Source: Metabacillus lacus (GTDB taxonomy: Bacteria > Bacillota > Bacilli > Bacillales > Bacillaceae). From it: DNA of 43,630 nucleotides. Position numbers and translations under genes: made by a program. The notes below the pieces were generated by a model. The model saw only the letters and a program-made list of their open reading frames with translations, was not told the DNA's origin and ran no database searches. Of this stretch, positions 19,637 to 26,646 are shown piece after piece; within the stretch, counting starts at the first letter, position 1; each line of letters opens with the position of its first letter. The stretch is from positions 1-43,630 of the forward strand of contig NZ_WKKI01000034.1 of assembly GCF_009674805.1 (NCBI RefSeq), given 5' to 3'.

Positions 19637-20431
19637 ATGAGCTTGCAATTTAGTGTCCTGGCGAGCGGGAGTACGGGGAATGCAATATTTGTTGAAGCGG
19701 ACGGGCAGTCCTTTTTAATAGACGCCGGCTTGAGCGGCAAACAGCTGGATGGGCTGATACAGCAGATCGGGAGGAAGCTTGAAAACCTGACAGGCATTCT
19801 TGTGTCCCACGAGCACAGCGATCATATTAAAGGTCTCGGTGTTGTGGCAAGAAAGTACAAGCTGCCGATTTATGCCAATGCCAACACGTGGAAAGCGATG
19901 GAAGGGCTGATCGGCGAAGTGGATAACGGCCAGAAATTTGAATTTGCTACAGAGTCGGTCAAAACCTTCGGAGGCCTTGATATCGAATCCTTCGGTGTCA
20001 GCCATGATGCAGCTGAACCAATGTTTTATGTTTTTCATCATGGGGAAAAAAAGCTGGCAGTGATAACGGATACGGGCTATGTGAGCGACAGGATGAAAGG
20101 GATTATCGGCAATGCCGACTCTTATGTGTTTGAAAGCAATCATGACGTTTCAATGCTGAGAATGGGACATTATCCCTGGAGTATCAAACGTCGCATTTTA
20201 AGCGATGTAGGCCATGTGTCCAATGAAGATGCTGCTTTGGCGATGACAGATGTAATCGGGGATTCCACAAAGCGAATTTACCTGGCACATTTAAGCCTGG
20301 ACAACAATATGAAGGATCTCGCCCGCATGTCAGTGGAACAAACGCTGGCGAGCAAGGGTTTTTATGTCGGCGAGCAGTTTGAATTGTATGATACAGATCC
20401 GAAAAAACCAACTCCTCTTCTTGCTGTGTAG
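19637..20431 (+). CDS. walJ: WalJ (YycJ) metallo-beta-lactamase fold hydrolase
   Basis: A 264-residue cytoplasmic MBL-fold protein; homologues are reported to act as DNA exonucleases linked to replication and wall metabolism. The metal-binding motif is HEHSDHIKG (about residues 57-65); further ligands lie in [19 protein letters not shown] and the C-terminal AHLSLDN. The N-terminus [14 protein letters not shown] is typical. It is the fifth gene of the wal operon, 31 bases after walI. Confidence 0.96.
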   Translation: MSLQFSVLASGSTGNAIFVEADGQSFLIDAGLSGKQLDGLIQQIGRKLENLTGILVSHEHSDHIKGLGVVARKYKLPIYANANTWKAMEGLIGEVDNGQKFEFATESVKTFGGLDIESFGVSHDAAEPMFYVFHHGEKKLAVITDTGYVSDRMKGIIGNADSYVFESNHDVSMLRMGHYPWSIKRRILSDVGHVSNEDAALAMTDVIGDSTKRIYLAHLSLDNNMKDLARMSVEQTLASKGFYVGEQFELYDTDPKKPTPLLAV

Positions 20432-20533
20432 GTTCAAAATAGATTTTTTCACTTTATCATGGTTATAATATTGGTAAGAAAAGCAAACTATTCAAGTGAC
20501 GGGACAAGCGTGAAAGGATGGGATGTTTTCGCA

Positions 20534-21754
20534 ATGGGATATTATGATGAAGGCTCTGAGCGCTATAATAGAAAGCAAAAAGGAAACAGGGGCGGCTATT
20601 TTCTGGCGGGCTTAACCGGCGCCGTACTCGGAGGTCTGTTAATTGTTTTTGCCCTTCCTGCAATGGCTAACCTGAATTTGCTGCCGTATGACATGAGGAT
20701 TGGAAACAATCCTGACGGCGGTACGGGAACTGAACAGCCTGCAGGTCCTGCCAGAAATGTATCAGTAGAGGTGAACACAGCTGTAACGGATGTTGTGGAC
20801 AGAGTGTCTGATGCAGTAGTCGGTGTGGTCAACATCCAGCAGGCCGGCTTTTGGAATGAACGCGGAGAAGCAGGGACAGGCTCTGGCGTTATTTATAAAA
20901 AGGATGGAAACACAGCCTTTGTCGTGACAAACCACCATGTCATCGAGGGAGCAACACAGATTGAAATCAGCCTGAGCAACGGGAAAAGAATTCCTGCTGA
21001 AGTGCTTGGTTCAGATGTACTGACAGATCTTGCAGTGCTGCAGGTTGCAGGAGAGAACATTGAACGTATTGCTGAGTTTGGCGATTCCGACACTGTCCGT
21101 CCCGGCGAGCCTGTTGTCGCAATCGGTAATCCGCTGGGGCTGCAATTCTCAGGCTCCGTCACGCAGGGCATTATTTCCGGTACGGAAAGGGCCATTCCGG
21201 TTGATTCTAACGGAGACGGCCAGGTGGACTGGAATGCGGAAGTCATGCAGACAGATGCTGCCATCAACCCTGGAAACAGCGGCGGTGCCCTGATTAACAT
21301 CGAGGGACAGGTTATTGGCATCAATTCAATGAAAATTGCACAATCTGCTGTAGAAGGCATTGGATTGTCCATTCCAACGAATCTGGCCAGACCGATCATT
21401 GAAGATCTGGAAACCTTTGGAGAAGTCCGCAGGCCATTTCTCGGTGTGAGCATGAGGTCGTTTGGTGAAGTATCAAGCTACCATCAGCAGCAAACGTTAA
21501 AGCTTCCGGAAGAAGTAACACAGGGTGTTGTTGTGCTGGACGTTACTCAAACATCACCAGCAGGCGAGGCTGGCATTCAGCAATATGATGTCATTGTCGA
21601 GCTGGGCGGAGATGAAGTAACAGATGTGATTGATTTGCGGAAAGTCCTCTACAATCATCGGCCGGGTGATACAATTTCGGCAGTGTTTTACCGAGGGGGA
21701 GAAAGGCAGACGGTGGAAGTCAAGCTTGGAACACAAAGATCGCAGGGAAGCTAA
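20534..21754 (+). CDS. htrC: HtrA-type membrane serine protease HtrC (YycK)
   Basis: DegP/HtrA-like quality-control protease, 406 residues from ATG 20534 (MGYYDEG). One N-terminal membrane helix (GGYFLAGLTGAVLGGLLIVF) anchors it outside the membrane. The trypsin-like triad is visible: His in VVTNHHVIEGA, Asp in VLTDLAVLQV, Ser in INPGNSGGALINIEG. A single PDZ domain follows (about residues 300-395; GVVVLDVTQTSPAGEAGI). The frame is open 25 codons upstream without similarity. It closes the wal operon. Confidence 0.95.
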   Translation: MGYYDEGSERYNRKQKGNRGGYFLAGLTGAVLGGLLIVFALPAMANLNLLPYDMRIGNNPDGGTGTEQPAGPARNVSVEVNTAVTDVVDRVSDAVVGVVNIQQAGFWNERGEAGTGSGVIYKKDGNTAFVVTNHHVIEGATQIEISLSNGKRIPAEVLGSDVLTDLAVLQVAGENIERIAEFGDSDTVRPGEPVVAIGNPLGLQFSGSVTQGIISGTERAIPVDSNGDGQVDWNAEVMQTDAAINPGNSGGALINIEGQVIGINSMKIAQSAVEGIGLSIPTNLARPIIEDLETFGEVRRPFLGVSMRSFGEVSSYHQQQTLKLPEEVTQGVVVLDVTQTSPAGEAGIQQYDVIVELGGDEVTDVIDLRKVLYNHRPGDTISAVFYRGGERQTVEVKLGTQRSQGS

Positions 21755-21770
21755 ACAGCTTCCCTTTTTT
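21745..21770 (+). terminator. Intrinsic terminator of the wal operon
   Basis: A perfect stem GGGAAGCT / AGCTTCCC with loop AAAC (overlapping the htrC stop) ends in six T. Confidence 0.9.
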
Positions 21771-21824
21771 GCGGAGCAAAAAAAGAATGCTATCGTTCTA
21801 CAGTCCTACTCATCAGCAATAAAT

Positions 21825-22056
21825 ATATCCACATGTGGATAAGGAGGAAAACTAGTTGAAATCTTGCAATGAACACATAGAAACAGTGATAGATATGTAT
21901 GTAGATGACCACGAAATCGCTCCGGAAATAATAAAAATTGAAGAAAACGAGAAGTTATCCACAGTATGCGAGATATGCGGTGAACCCGCGGTATATATAG
22001 TGGGGAACTAATATTCTTATACCAAATGTGGATAGGAAATACACAAATGTGGATAA
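21825..22056. promoter_or_regulatory. Cluster of DnaA boxes around yyzF
   Basis: Three perfect DnaA boxes (TTATCCACA) occur: minus strand 21834-21842, plus strand 21955-21963, minus strand 22048-22056. Near-perfect copies are ATATCCACA at 21825-21833, abutting the first in a palindrome, and CTATCCACA on the minus strand at 22027-22035. Five boxes in 232 bases far exceeds chance. No AT-rich unwinding region with DnaA-trio pattern is evident beside them, so this is more likely a DnaA-titrating or regulatory cluster than an origin. Confidence 0.7.
21856..22011 (+). CDS. yyzF: CxxH/CxxC small protein (YyzF-like)
   Basis: A 51-residue protein starting at TTG 21856 (MKSCNEHIETVIDMYVDDHE) behind AAGGAGGAAAA. 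A CxxH motif (CNEH) near the N-terminus and a CxxC motif (CEIC) near the C-terminus define the YyzF family and suggest a zinc-binding fold. B. subtilis has it in the same place, between the wal operon and rlmH. It is too short for many gene finders. One of the DnaA boxes lies within its coding region. Confidence 0.85.
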   Translation: MKSCNEHIETVIDMYVDDHEIAPEIIKIEENEKLSTVCEICGEPAVYIVGN

Positions 22057-22092
22057 GTTCTGTGGAAAACATATCGAAGAGAGGAAGTCAAT

Positions 22093-22572
22093 GTGAATAT
22101 ACAAATCTGTACAGTTGGGAAGCTAAAAGAAAAGTACTTAAAAATGGGAATAGATGAATTTCAAAAGAGACTTTCTCCCTATGCAAAAATAGAAATAATT
22201 GAGGTATCAGATGAAAAAGCCCCTGAAAACCTCAGTCAGCAGGAAATGGAACAAGTAAAGGAAAAAGAAGGAGAAAGGCTGCTCGCAAAAATCTCGGAAG
22301 ACACCCATGTGATTGCTCTGGCAATCAACGGAAAAATGAAATCTTCAGAGCAGCTTGCCGAAGATCTCGACAAGCTTGCCACCTACGGCAAAAGCAAAAT
22401 TGCCTTTATCATCGGCGGATCCCTCGGCCTCAGCCAGACCGTCATGAAGCGGGCAAACGACACCCTCTCCTTCTCCAAAATGACCTTCCCCCATCAGATG
22501 ATGAAGCTTATCTTATTGGAGCAGATTTATCGGGCGTTTCGGATTAATCGGGGGGAACCGTACCATAAATAG
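22093..22572 (+). CDS. rlmH: 23S rRNA pseudouridine-1915 N3-methyltransferase RlmH
   Basis: A SPOUT methyltransferase that methylates pseudouridine 1915 of 23S rRNA in assembled ribosomes. The 159 residues include the family start [19 protein letters not shown], the SAM-binding knot segment [17 protein letters not shown], the block [20 protein letters not shown] and the C-terminal [18 protein letters not shown] 22093 is preceded by AGAGGAAG; the ATG two bases earlier is out of frame. It is the last gene of the conserved origin-side block, and synteny with B. subtilis stops here. Confidence 0.97.
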   Translation: MNIQICTVGKLKEKYLKMGIDEFQKRLSPYAKIEIIEVSDEKAPENLSQQEMEQVKEKEGERLLAKISEDTHVIALAINGKMKSSEQLAEDLDKLATYGKSKIAFIIGGSLGLSQTVMKRANDTLSFSKMTFPHQMMKLILLEQIYRAFRINRGEPYHK

Positions 22573-22829
22573 AGGCAAAAAACTTTGAAGATAAAGAGGC
22601 ATTTTGTCGTTTGAATCAAGAAAAAAAGAGGGAGTTTCCTCTGTATCACCTGGTTCAAGATAAAGTGAGTGGATAAGTGTGAAAGTCTTGGACAGATTAA
22701 CTTCGGAAAAGTCGAAATCTAGTTCAATTTTATTTACGGTACGAGAACGAGAATCAGATTGCTTTACTGTCACTATTTTTATTAATAGTTGAAAAATTTG
22801 CTTTTTCTTTTCCCTGGAGGACTGTTGGA

Positions 22830-22958
22830 ATGCTTCAAGGTATTTTTCTTTTTGTCATGTTTGCAGGGAAGTTAGGCCCTTTGACTATGGCTTTTTCCCT
22901 TGCTAACGCAGCAGAAGCAAGAGTTAAGTATCCGAGGGAGGATATTCTTACAGGGTGA
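22830..22958 (+). pseudogene. C-terminal remnant of a KtrB/KtrD-type potassium channel
   Basis: The 42-codon frame beginning MLQGIFLFVMFAGKLGPLT and ending KYPREDILTG matches the last membrane helix and tail of KtrB/KtrD/TrkH-family potassium-channel subunits (family pattern GRIGPLTLALAL...YPEEKI.IG). The rest of the gene is missing: 22573-22829 holds only short broken frames. A GGAGG before the ATG might still allow translation, but a lone last helix is not expected to function. It lies next to potassium- and c-di-AMP-related genes, so a Ktr gene may have stood here. Confidence 0.6.
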
Positions 22959-23024
22959 GTAAAAAGGTTTGCGTAGTAGCCAGGAATTTCTACATGTTTA
23001 TTCCTTGTTTGGGGAAAGAAAGGT

Positions 23025-23054
23025 TACCCACTGTCAACAACATGACAGTGGGTA
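23025..23054. terminator. Terminator at the 3' end of glnA (possibly bidirectional)
   Basis: A perfect 12-bp stem TACCCACTGTCA / TGACAGTGGGTA with a 6-base loop stands 7 bases beyond the glnA stop. On the plus strand TTTTACTTT follows; on the minus strand the tail is ACCTTTCTTTCC. Confidence 0.75.
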
Positions 23055-23061
23055 TTTTACT

Positions 23062-24405
23062 TTAGAACTTGCTGTGATAATTTTCTAGCTCCCACTTGTG
23101 GACAGTTGTTCTGTACTGTGCCCATTCCTCTCTCTTCAAAGCAATGAAGGTATTGTAGACATGCGTGCCCAATATTTCTTTGGCAATTTCACTTTTATCC
23201 ATTAGGACCAGTGCAGCCTCAAGGCTATCTGGAAGATGCCTTAAGCCCGCAGCATTTCTTTCGTCAACCTCCATGCTAAAAATATCCTTGTCAATTAAAT
23301 CAACAGGTAACTCCCTTAACTCCATCCCTTTCAAACCGGCTTCTGCGATGGCGGCATATGCAAGATATGGATTGGCACTTGGATCGGGATGTCTCACTTC
23401 TACTCGTGTCGCATTGCCTCTTTTTGCTGGTATGCGGATAAGGGTAGAGCGATTGGAGGTCGACCAGGCAATATAGCAGGGAGCCTCGTAACCTGGCACC
23501 AGCCTTTTATAAGAGTTGACGATCGGGTTGGTGATTGCCGAAAGCTGGTCAGTATATAGCATCAATCCGTTAATAAAGTAATAAGCATTTTTTGAGAGTT
23601 TTAACTCATCTTCTGAATCAAGAAAGATATTTTGGCCGTCCTGTAGCAATGATATATTGATGTGCATTCCCGAGCCATTGATTTCCTGGACAGGCTTTGG
23701 CATGAATGAAGCGTGCAGGTTGAACTGCTTTGCGACATTCTTTACGACCCATTTATAGGTCGTTGCGTTGTCTGCTGAAGTTAAGGCATCTTTGAATTCA
23801 AAGTTGATTTCGTGTTGGCCCATTGCAACCTCGTGATGGGATGCTTCAATTTTAAAGCCCATGGCTTTCAAAGTGCGATAGATTTCCAGTCTTACCTTTT
23901 CACCAAGGTCATGGGAGGGTTCAAAATACCCACCCTGATCATGTGGAGTCGTTGTCGGCACTCCCTTATCATCCATTTGAAATAAAAAGAATTCCAATTC
24001 AGGGCCTATGCTGATTGTGTAGCCCAGCCTGCCGGCCTTTTCGATGGTCCGTTTCAAAACATGACGTGGATCCCCTTCGTATGGAGTATTGTCTGGATTA
24101 TAGACACTGCAAAGCAACCTTGCCTCCGCATATCCGTCTTCTATTGACCATGGAAGAATGGAGAAGGTATTTAAATCTGACCTTAAGTACAAATCTGAAT
24201 TATTGACAGGGCAGAAACCTTTGATGGAAGAGCCATCAAACATTATTTTTCCTTCAACTGCGCTTTCCAGCTGATCAATTGTAATGGTGACATGCTTCAA
24301 TATTCCTTCTATATCTACGAATTGCATATGGAGCAATTCAACCTTCTTCTCGGCAATCTGCTTTTTTATATTTTCTAATTGTTCATTTTCCAATGAAATG
24401 GCCAT
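23062..24405 (-). CDS. glnA: Glutamine synthetase type I, divergent paralogue
   Basis: A 447-residue class I-alpha glutamine synthetase, making glutamine from glutamate, ammonia and ATP. Catalytic blocks are intact: IGPELEFFLF, EASHHEVAMGQHEINF, EINGSGMHINIS, NSYKRLVPGYEAPCYIAWS and RVEVRHPDPSANPYLA. It differs from housekeeping Bacillus GlnA: after FDGSSI it reads KGFCPV where B. subtilis has EGFVRI, so the Arg tied to feedback inhibition and GlnR control (Arg62 there) is replaced, here by Pro66. There is no glnR neighbour and no Asp/Tyr adenylylation site of the beta class. The leader carries two c-di-AMP riboswitches and a terminator. It is likely an osmotically tuned second enzyme rather than the main nitrogen enzyme; this is inference. 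Confidence 0.93.
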   Translation of the reverse strand: MAISLENEQLENIKKQIAEKKVELLHMQFVDIEGILKHVTITIDQLESAVEGKIMFDGSSIKGFCPVNNSDLYLRSDLNTFSILPWSIEDGYAEARLLCSVYNPDNTPYEGDPRHVLKRTIEKAGRLGYTISIGPELEFFLFQMDDKGVPTTTPHDQGGYFEPSHDLGEKVRLEIYRTLKAMGFKIEASHHEVAMGQHEINFEFKDALTSADNATTYKWVVKNVAKQFNLHASFMPKPVQEINGSGMHINISLLQDGQNIFLDSEDELKLSKNAYYFINGLMLYTDQLSAITNPIVNSYKRLVPGYEAPCYIAWSTSNRSTLIRIPAKRGNATRVEVRHPDPSANPYLAYAAIAEAGLKGMELRELPVDLIDKDIFSMEVDERNAAGLRHLPDSLEAALVLMDKSEIAKEILGTHVYNTFIALKREEWAQYRTTVHKWELENYHSKF

Positions 24406-24455
24406 CCAGATGTCACTCCCTGATTAAGTTAATTTGTCATGAACAGCAAAAAATC

Positions 24456-24500
24456 GAATAAAAAAGACTGCGCAAAGAGAACCTTTGCGCAGCCTTTTTA
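24456..24500 (-). terminator. Riboswitch-controlled intrinsic terminator in the glnA leader
   Basis: Read on the minus strand, a strong stem GGCTGCGCAAAG / CTTTGCGCAGTC with loop GTTCT is followed by TTTTTTATT. It lies about 50 bases upstream of the glnA ATG and about 50 bases downstream of the second aptamer, the position expected for an expression platform that switches glnA off. Confidence 0.88.
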
Positions 24501-24549
24501 AGGCAGGGGAAATACACCATGCCTATTATGCAAAGATCACTCTCTTATC

Positions 24550-24668
24550 AACGCTTGCGAGGTTAGCTGTCGGATTCGGGCGGTAAGAGTCGCCCTACCA
24601 TAAGGATTCACCCCAAGATAGCAAATGCTATCGAAAATGGTTCCCCCGCTCTTGATAGATTCAGCGTT
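24550..24668 (-). promoter_or_regulatory. c-di-AMP riboswitch (ydaO/yuaA type), glnA-proximal copy
   Basis: On the minus strand the ydaO consensus is followed closely. It opens ACGCTGAATC, then GCGGGGGAACCA, TTGGGGTGAATCC, GGGCGACTCTTACCGCCC, and closes GAATCCGACAGCTAACCTCG with AAGCGT pairing to the start (P1). These are the two pseudo-symmetric halves that each bind one c-di-AMP. It stands between the distal copy and the terminator of the glutamine synthetase gene. Confidence 0.95.
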
Positions 24669-24732
24669 TTAGTGGAAAAATTTTTAATATTAACTTGCTA
24701 ATTTATATAAAGGCCACCTTCCCTTCTCCTAC

Positions 24733-24853
24733 AACGCTTACGGGGTTAGCTGTCGGGTTAGGGCGGTAAGAGTCGCCCTTCCAAAAGGATTCACCCCAGG
24801 AAGCTTTCTGCTTTCCGAAAAGTGGTTCCCCCGTTTCAATAGAATTCAGCGTA
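24733..24853 (-). promoter_or_regulatory. c-di-AMP riboswitch (ydaO/yuaA type), glnA-distal copy
   Basis: On the minus strand: ACGCTGAATTC, ACGGGGGAACCAC, CTGGGGTGAATCC, GGGCGACTCTTACCGCCC, CCCGACAGCTAACCCCGTAAGCGT. All conserved blocks are present. The linker helix differs from that of the proximal copy, so this is an older duplication, not a very recent one. No obvious terminator lies between the copies, so they probably act on one shared terminator. Confidence 0.95.
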
Positions 24854-24873
24854 TGTGGTTAAAATTGATTTTT

Positions 24874-24902
24874 ATATTACTGTCGTGGTTTTTCTTTGTA
24901 AA
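24874..24902 (-). promoter_or_regulatory. Probable sigma-A promoter of the riboswitch-glnA transcript
   Basis: On the minus strand TTTACA (24902-24897) and TAATAT (24879-24874) are 17 bases apart, just upstream of the distal aptamer. The resulting leader would exceed 450 nt. Confidence 0.65.
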
Positions 24903-24997
24903 CTCGGAAAATAGTCAAAAAACATTCAATTTCAGCTATTTACCAATAAAAACCTTTGATTTTTGACGGATTTCTTAATTTTTCATAAATCTTACAC

Positions 24998-25372
24998 TTA
25001 ATCTTTTTGCTCAAGAGCTTTCTCCAGATCCTTATCCATAATGAATACTTCAATCCGCTCGCCAATTTTAGTGCTGATATCGCTGTGACTGGAGAGAACC
25101 TTGCACCCTGTGCATTGTTCTACAATCTCCTCGAAATTTTTGCTATACATTTCCCGAAGGACCTGACGCAGTTTTTTAACGAGCTTTCTGCCGGATTCAT
25201 TTGTGACGAGGTGTTTCTCCTCTACTGTTAACACTCCTTTAAACCTGAGGATCACCATGTCCTGGATGATATATGTTTTCGTTTCCTGGGGACCCCTTCC
25301 CATGAGTTCCCTCTGCAGTTTGATAAAAGATTCACTTAGCTCTGCTTCCAATTTCCGTTTAGAACATTTCAT
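24998..25372 (-). CDS. DUF2294 / MpsC family protein
   Basis: A 124-residue cytoplasmic protein of the DUF2294 family, now often named MpsC after the S. aureus membrane-potential-generating (bicarbonate uptake) system; the role of lone copies is unclear. Family landmarks are LMGRGPQETKTYIIQDMVILRFKG (given here in two parts: LMGRGPQETK and DMVILRFKG), HLVTNESGRKLVKKLR, VLSSHSDISTKIGERIEVF. The ATG follows TTGGAGGAAAAA. It stands between the two oppositely directed riboswitch leaders, about 95 bases upstream of the glnA promoter, in the same direction. Confidence 0.8.
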   Translation of the reverse strand: MKCSKRKLEAELSESFIKLQRELMGRGPQETKTYIIQDMVILRFKGVLTVEEKHLVTNESGRKLVKKLRQVLREMYSKNFEEIVEQCTGCKVLSSHSDISTKIGERIEVFIMDKDLEKALEQKD

Positions 25373-25551
25373 GTAATTTTTCCTCCAATAGAAAGTTAGT
25401 TTATTACTTTTTTACATTTTAGCTATTCTATCTGTAAAAAGAAAAAGTGTAAAAGCAAGAAAACTAGAGAAATAGTTAGTAAATGCCATGAAAATTAAAG
25501 ATTTTAAGGTTAAATGCTAATTTCAGGTTGGATTTTCGGTGTTTTTGAGAG

Positions 25552-25580
25552 TTTACAAATGCAAAAAGTGGGAGTAGAAT
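25552..25580 (+). promoter_or_regulatory. Sigma-A promoter of the kdp riboswitch transcript
   Basis: TTTACA (25552-25557) and TAGAAT (25575-25580) lie 17 bases apart. Transcription would start near 25587, about 20 bases before the aptamer. Confidence 0.78.
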
Positions 25581-25603
25581 GACTTCGAAATCAAAAATTA
25601 ATA

Positions 25604-25731
25604 TTTCGGCCTAATCTCTTAAATGAGAACGGAGGACCCAATTACTTGGGGTTAATCCTGCTTTTGCAGGAGGGATGAGATTTTCTCTTTCGCCATCCTA
25701 CCCGTCAGCTAACTTCGTCGGCTAAAGCGAA
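25604..25731 (+). promoter_or_regulatory. c-di-AMP riboswitch upstream of the kdp operon (variant)
   Basis: The order of ydaO blocks is preserved with substitutions: GGCCTAATC, ACGGAGGACCCA, TTGGGGTTAATCC, a GGGATGAGA...TCGCCATCC helix, then CCCGTCAGCTAACTTCG. P1 can form between TTCGGCC and GGC...CGAA. It is more divergent than the two copies before glnA. Riboswitches of this class are established upstream of kdp in the B. cereus group, so the context supports it. The terminator directly follows. Confidence 0.85.
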
Positions 25732-25770
25732 GGAGGTCATAAAGACCGCCTTACTCAGGGGGCTTTTTTT
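25730..25770 (+). terminator. Terminator with competing hairpin behind the kdp riboswitch
   Basis: The terminator stem CCGCCT / AGGGGG (25746-25751 with 25757-25762) ends in C and seven T. An alternative hairpin AAGGAGGTC / GACCGCCTT (25730-25738 with 25744-25752) uses the same CCGCCT, so the two exclude each other. The alternative stem starts where the 3' strand of P1 ends, consistent with ligand-bound aptamer favouring termination. Confidence 0.75.
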
Positions 25771-26218
25771 GTTGCACAAAAAATCATGTGGCAAAAAGGC
25801 AGCTTGACTGATCAAGTAGGTCTTTTTATTGTGCCTATTTATTAGAAAAAGTGCATGGGAGACAGAATGCAAAGGAAGCAGCTCTTGCTGTTTGCTGGGC
25901 GTTAAGTAGACCAATGGGTACTTTTTCTCCAATTAAAGTTGTTGAACAAGCATGATCTGTACATTCTTTCTATCTATGGGAGGATGCACAGCTGGTCATT
26001 GCCTTGTCTTCAGCCATGGGGAAAAAGTAAACATTGGTCTATTTTTTATTCCTGATCTCTTCTCTTTGAACAAAGAAAGGGCATGAGGGAAAATAAATTT
26101 TCGCCAGCTTTCCGCTTCCGTCCTGAGCAAAAGGCATGAAAATGTTGGCCTCTAGGTGATCGATATATGTTGGAGGTGTTGGCTGTTTTAATTACCACTA
26201 AAACAAGGGGGAAGAACA
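25771..26218 (+). other. Leader region between kdp riboswitch and first gene, with long inverted repeat
   Basis: No gene is supported in these 448 bases. The notable structure is an inverted repeat: TAGACCAATGGGTACTTTTT and three more bases (25907-25930) pair with AAAAAGTAAACATTGGTCTA and flanking bases (26018-26041), about 24 positions with three mismatches, around an 87-base centre. ATTTTTTATT follows the right arm. It could be a second terminator-like element in the kdp leader or a small mobile-element remnant. Confidence 0.6.
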
Positions 26219-26617
26219 GTGGAATCGTTCACTGAAGGAAATATTCTTATCTGCATTCCAACAATTAAAGCGCTTATGGATGTCTGTGAGCAGTTGGACT
26301 TGGAAGATTCCTTTGTGTATCTCACGAAGGACCAGGACGTCCTTCATGTTCTAGAAGGAAAAGGCTGCAAAGAAATCTTCCTTTTAGAAAAGGGGCAAAA
26401 GGTAATCCACTTCGACAAGCATTTTCATAAAGTGGTCTTTCTTGAAGACAGCCTGGCTGATACATGTACGCTTGCTGAAGTGATAAAAGCCAGCATAATC
26501 GCTCCACTGATTGTGGTGACTAAAAACAAAAAGTACCCGAAGAGACTTTATGAATGCCTTGGAGCAAGGCATGTTGTCTACACCAATTGCAATGATATTA
26601 CATTTTTAATCCATTAA
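26219..26617 (+). CDS. Unknown protein, first gene of the kdp operon
   Basis: A 132-residue soluble protein I do not recognise. The predicted alternation of beta strands and helices (NILICIPTIKALMDVCEQL, VYLTKD, KEIFLLE, KVVFLED, PLIVVTKNKKYPKRLYECL, ARHVVYT) suggests a small Rossmann-like or receiver-like alpha/beta fold. No phosphorylation Asp pattern, Walker motif or membrane segment is evident; four cysteines are scattered. GTG 26219 follows AAGGGGGAAGAAC. It lies downstream of the riboswitch and 29 bases ahead of the 35-aa gene, so it is probably co-expressed with Kdp. A role in sensing or in assembly is possible but unproved. Confidence 0.75.
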   Translation: MESFTEGNILICIPTIKALMDVCEQLDLEDSFVYLTKDQDVLHVLEGKGCKEIFLLEKGQKVIHFDKHFHKVVFLEDSLADTCTLAEVIKASIIAPLIVVTKNKKYPKRLYECLGARHVVYTNCNDITFLIH

Positions 26618-26646
26618 CTAAACGATATGAAAGTGGGGGTTTTACC

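Noticed and set aside
20893-21453. Long antisense frame (186 codons) opposite htrC
   Set aside because: It is a shadow of codon bias in the protease gene, with no start site or family likeness.
21825-22056. Second replication origin (oriC)
   Set aside because: DnaA boxes are clustered, but dnaA and dnaN are not adjacent and no clear AT-rich unwinding element follows; a titration or regulatory cluster fits better.
25705-25932. 75-codon minus-strand frame opposite the kdp leader
   Set aside because: It overlaps the riboswitch terminator and one arm of the inverted repeat and shows no protein family signs.
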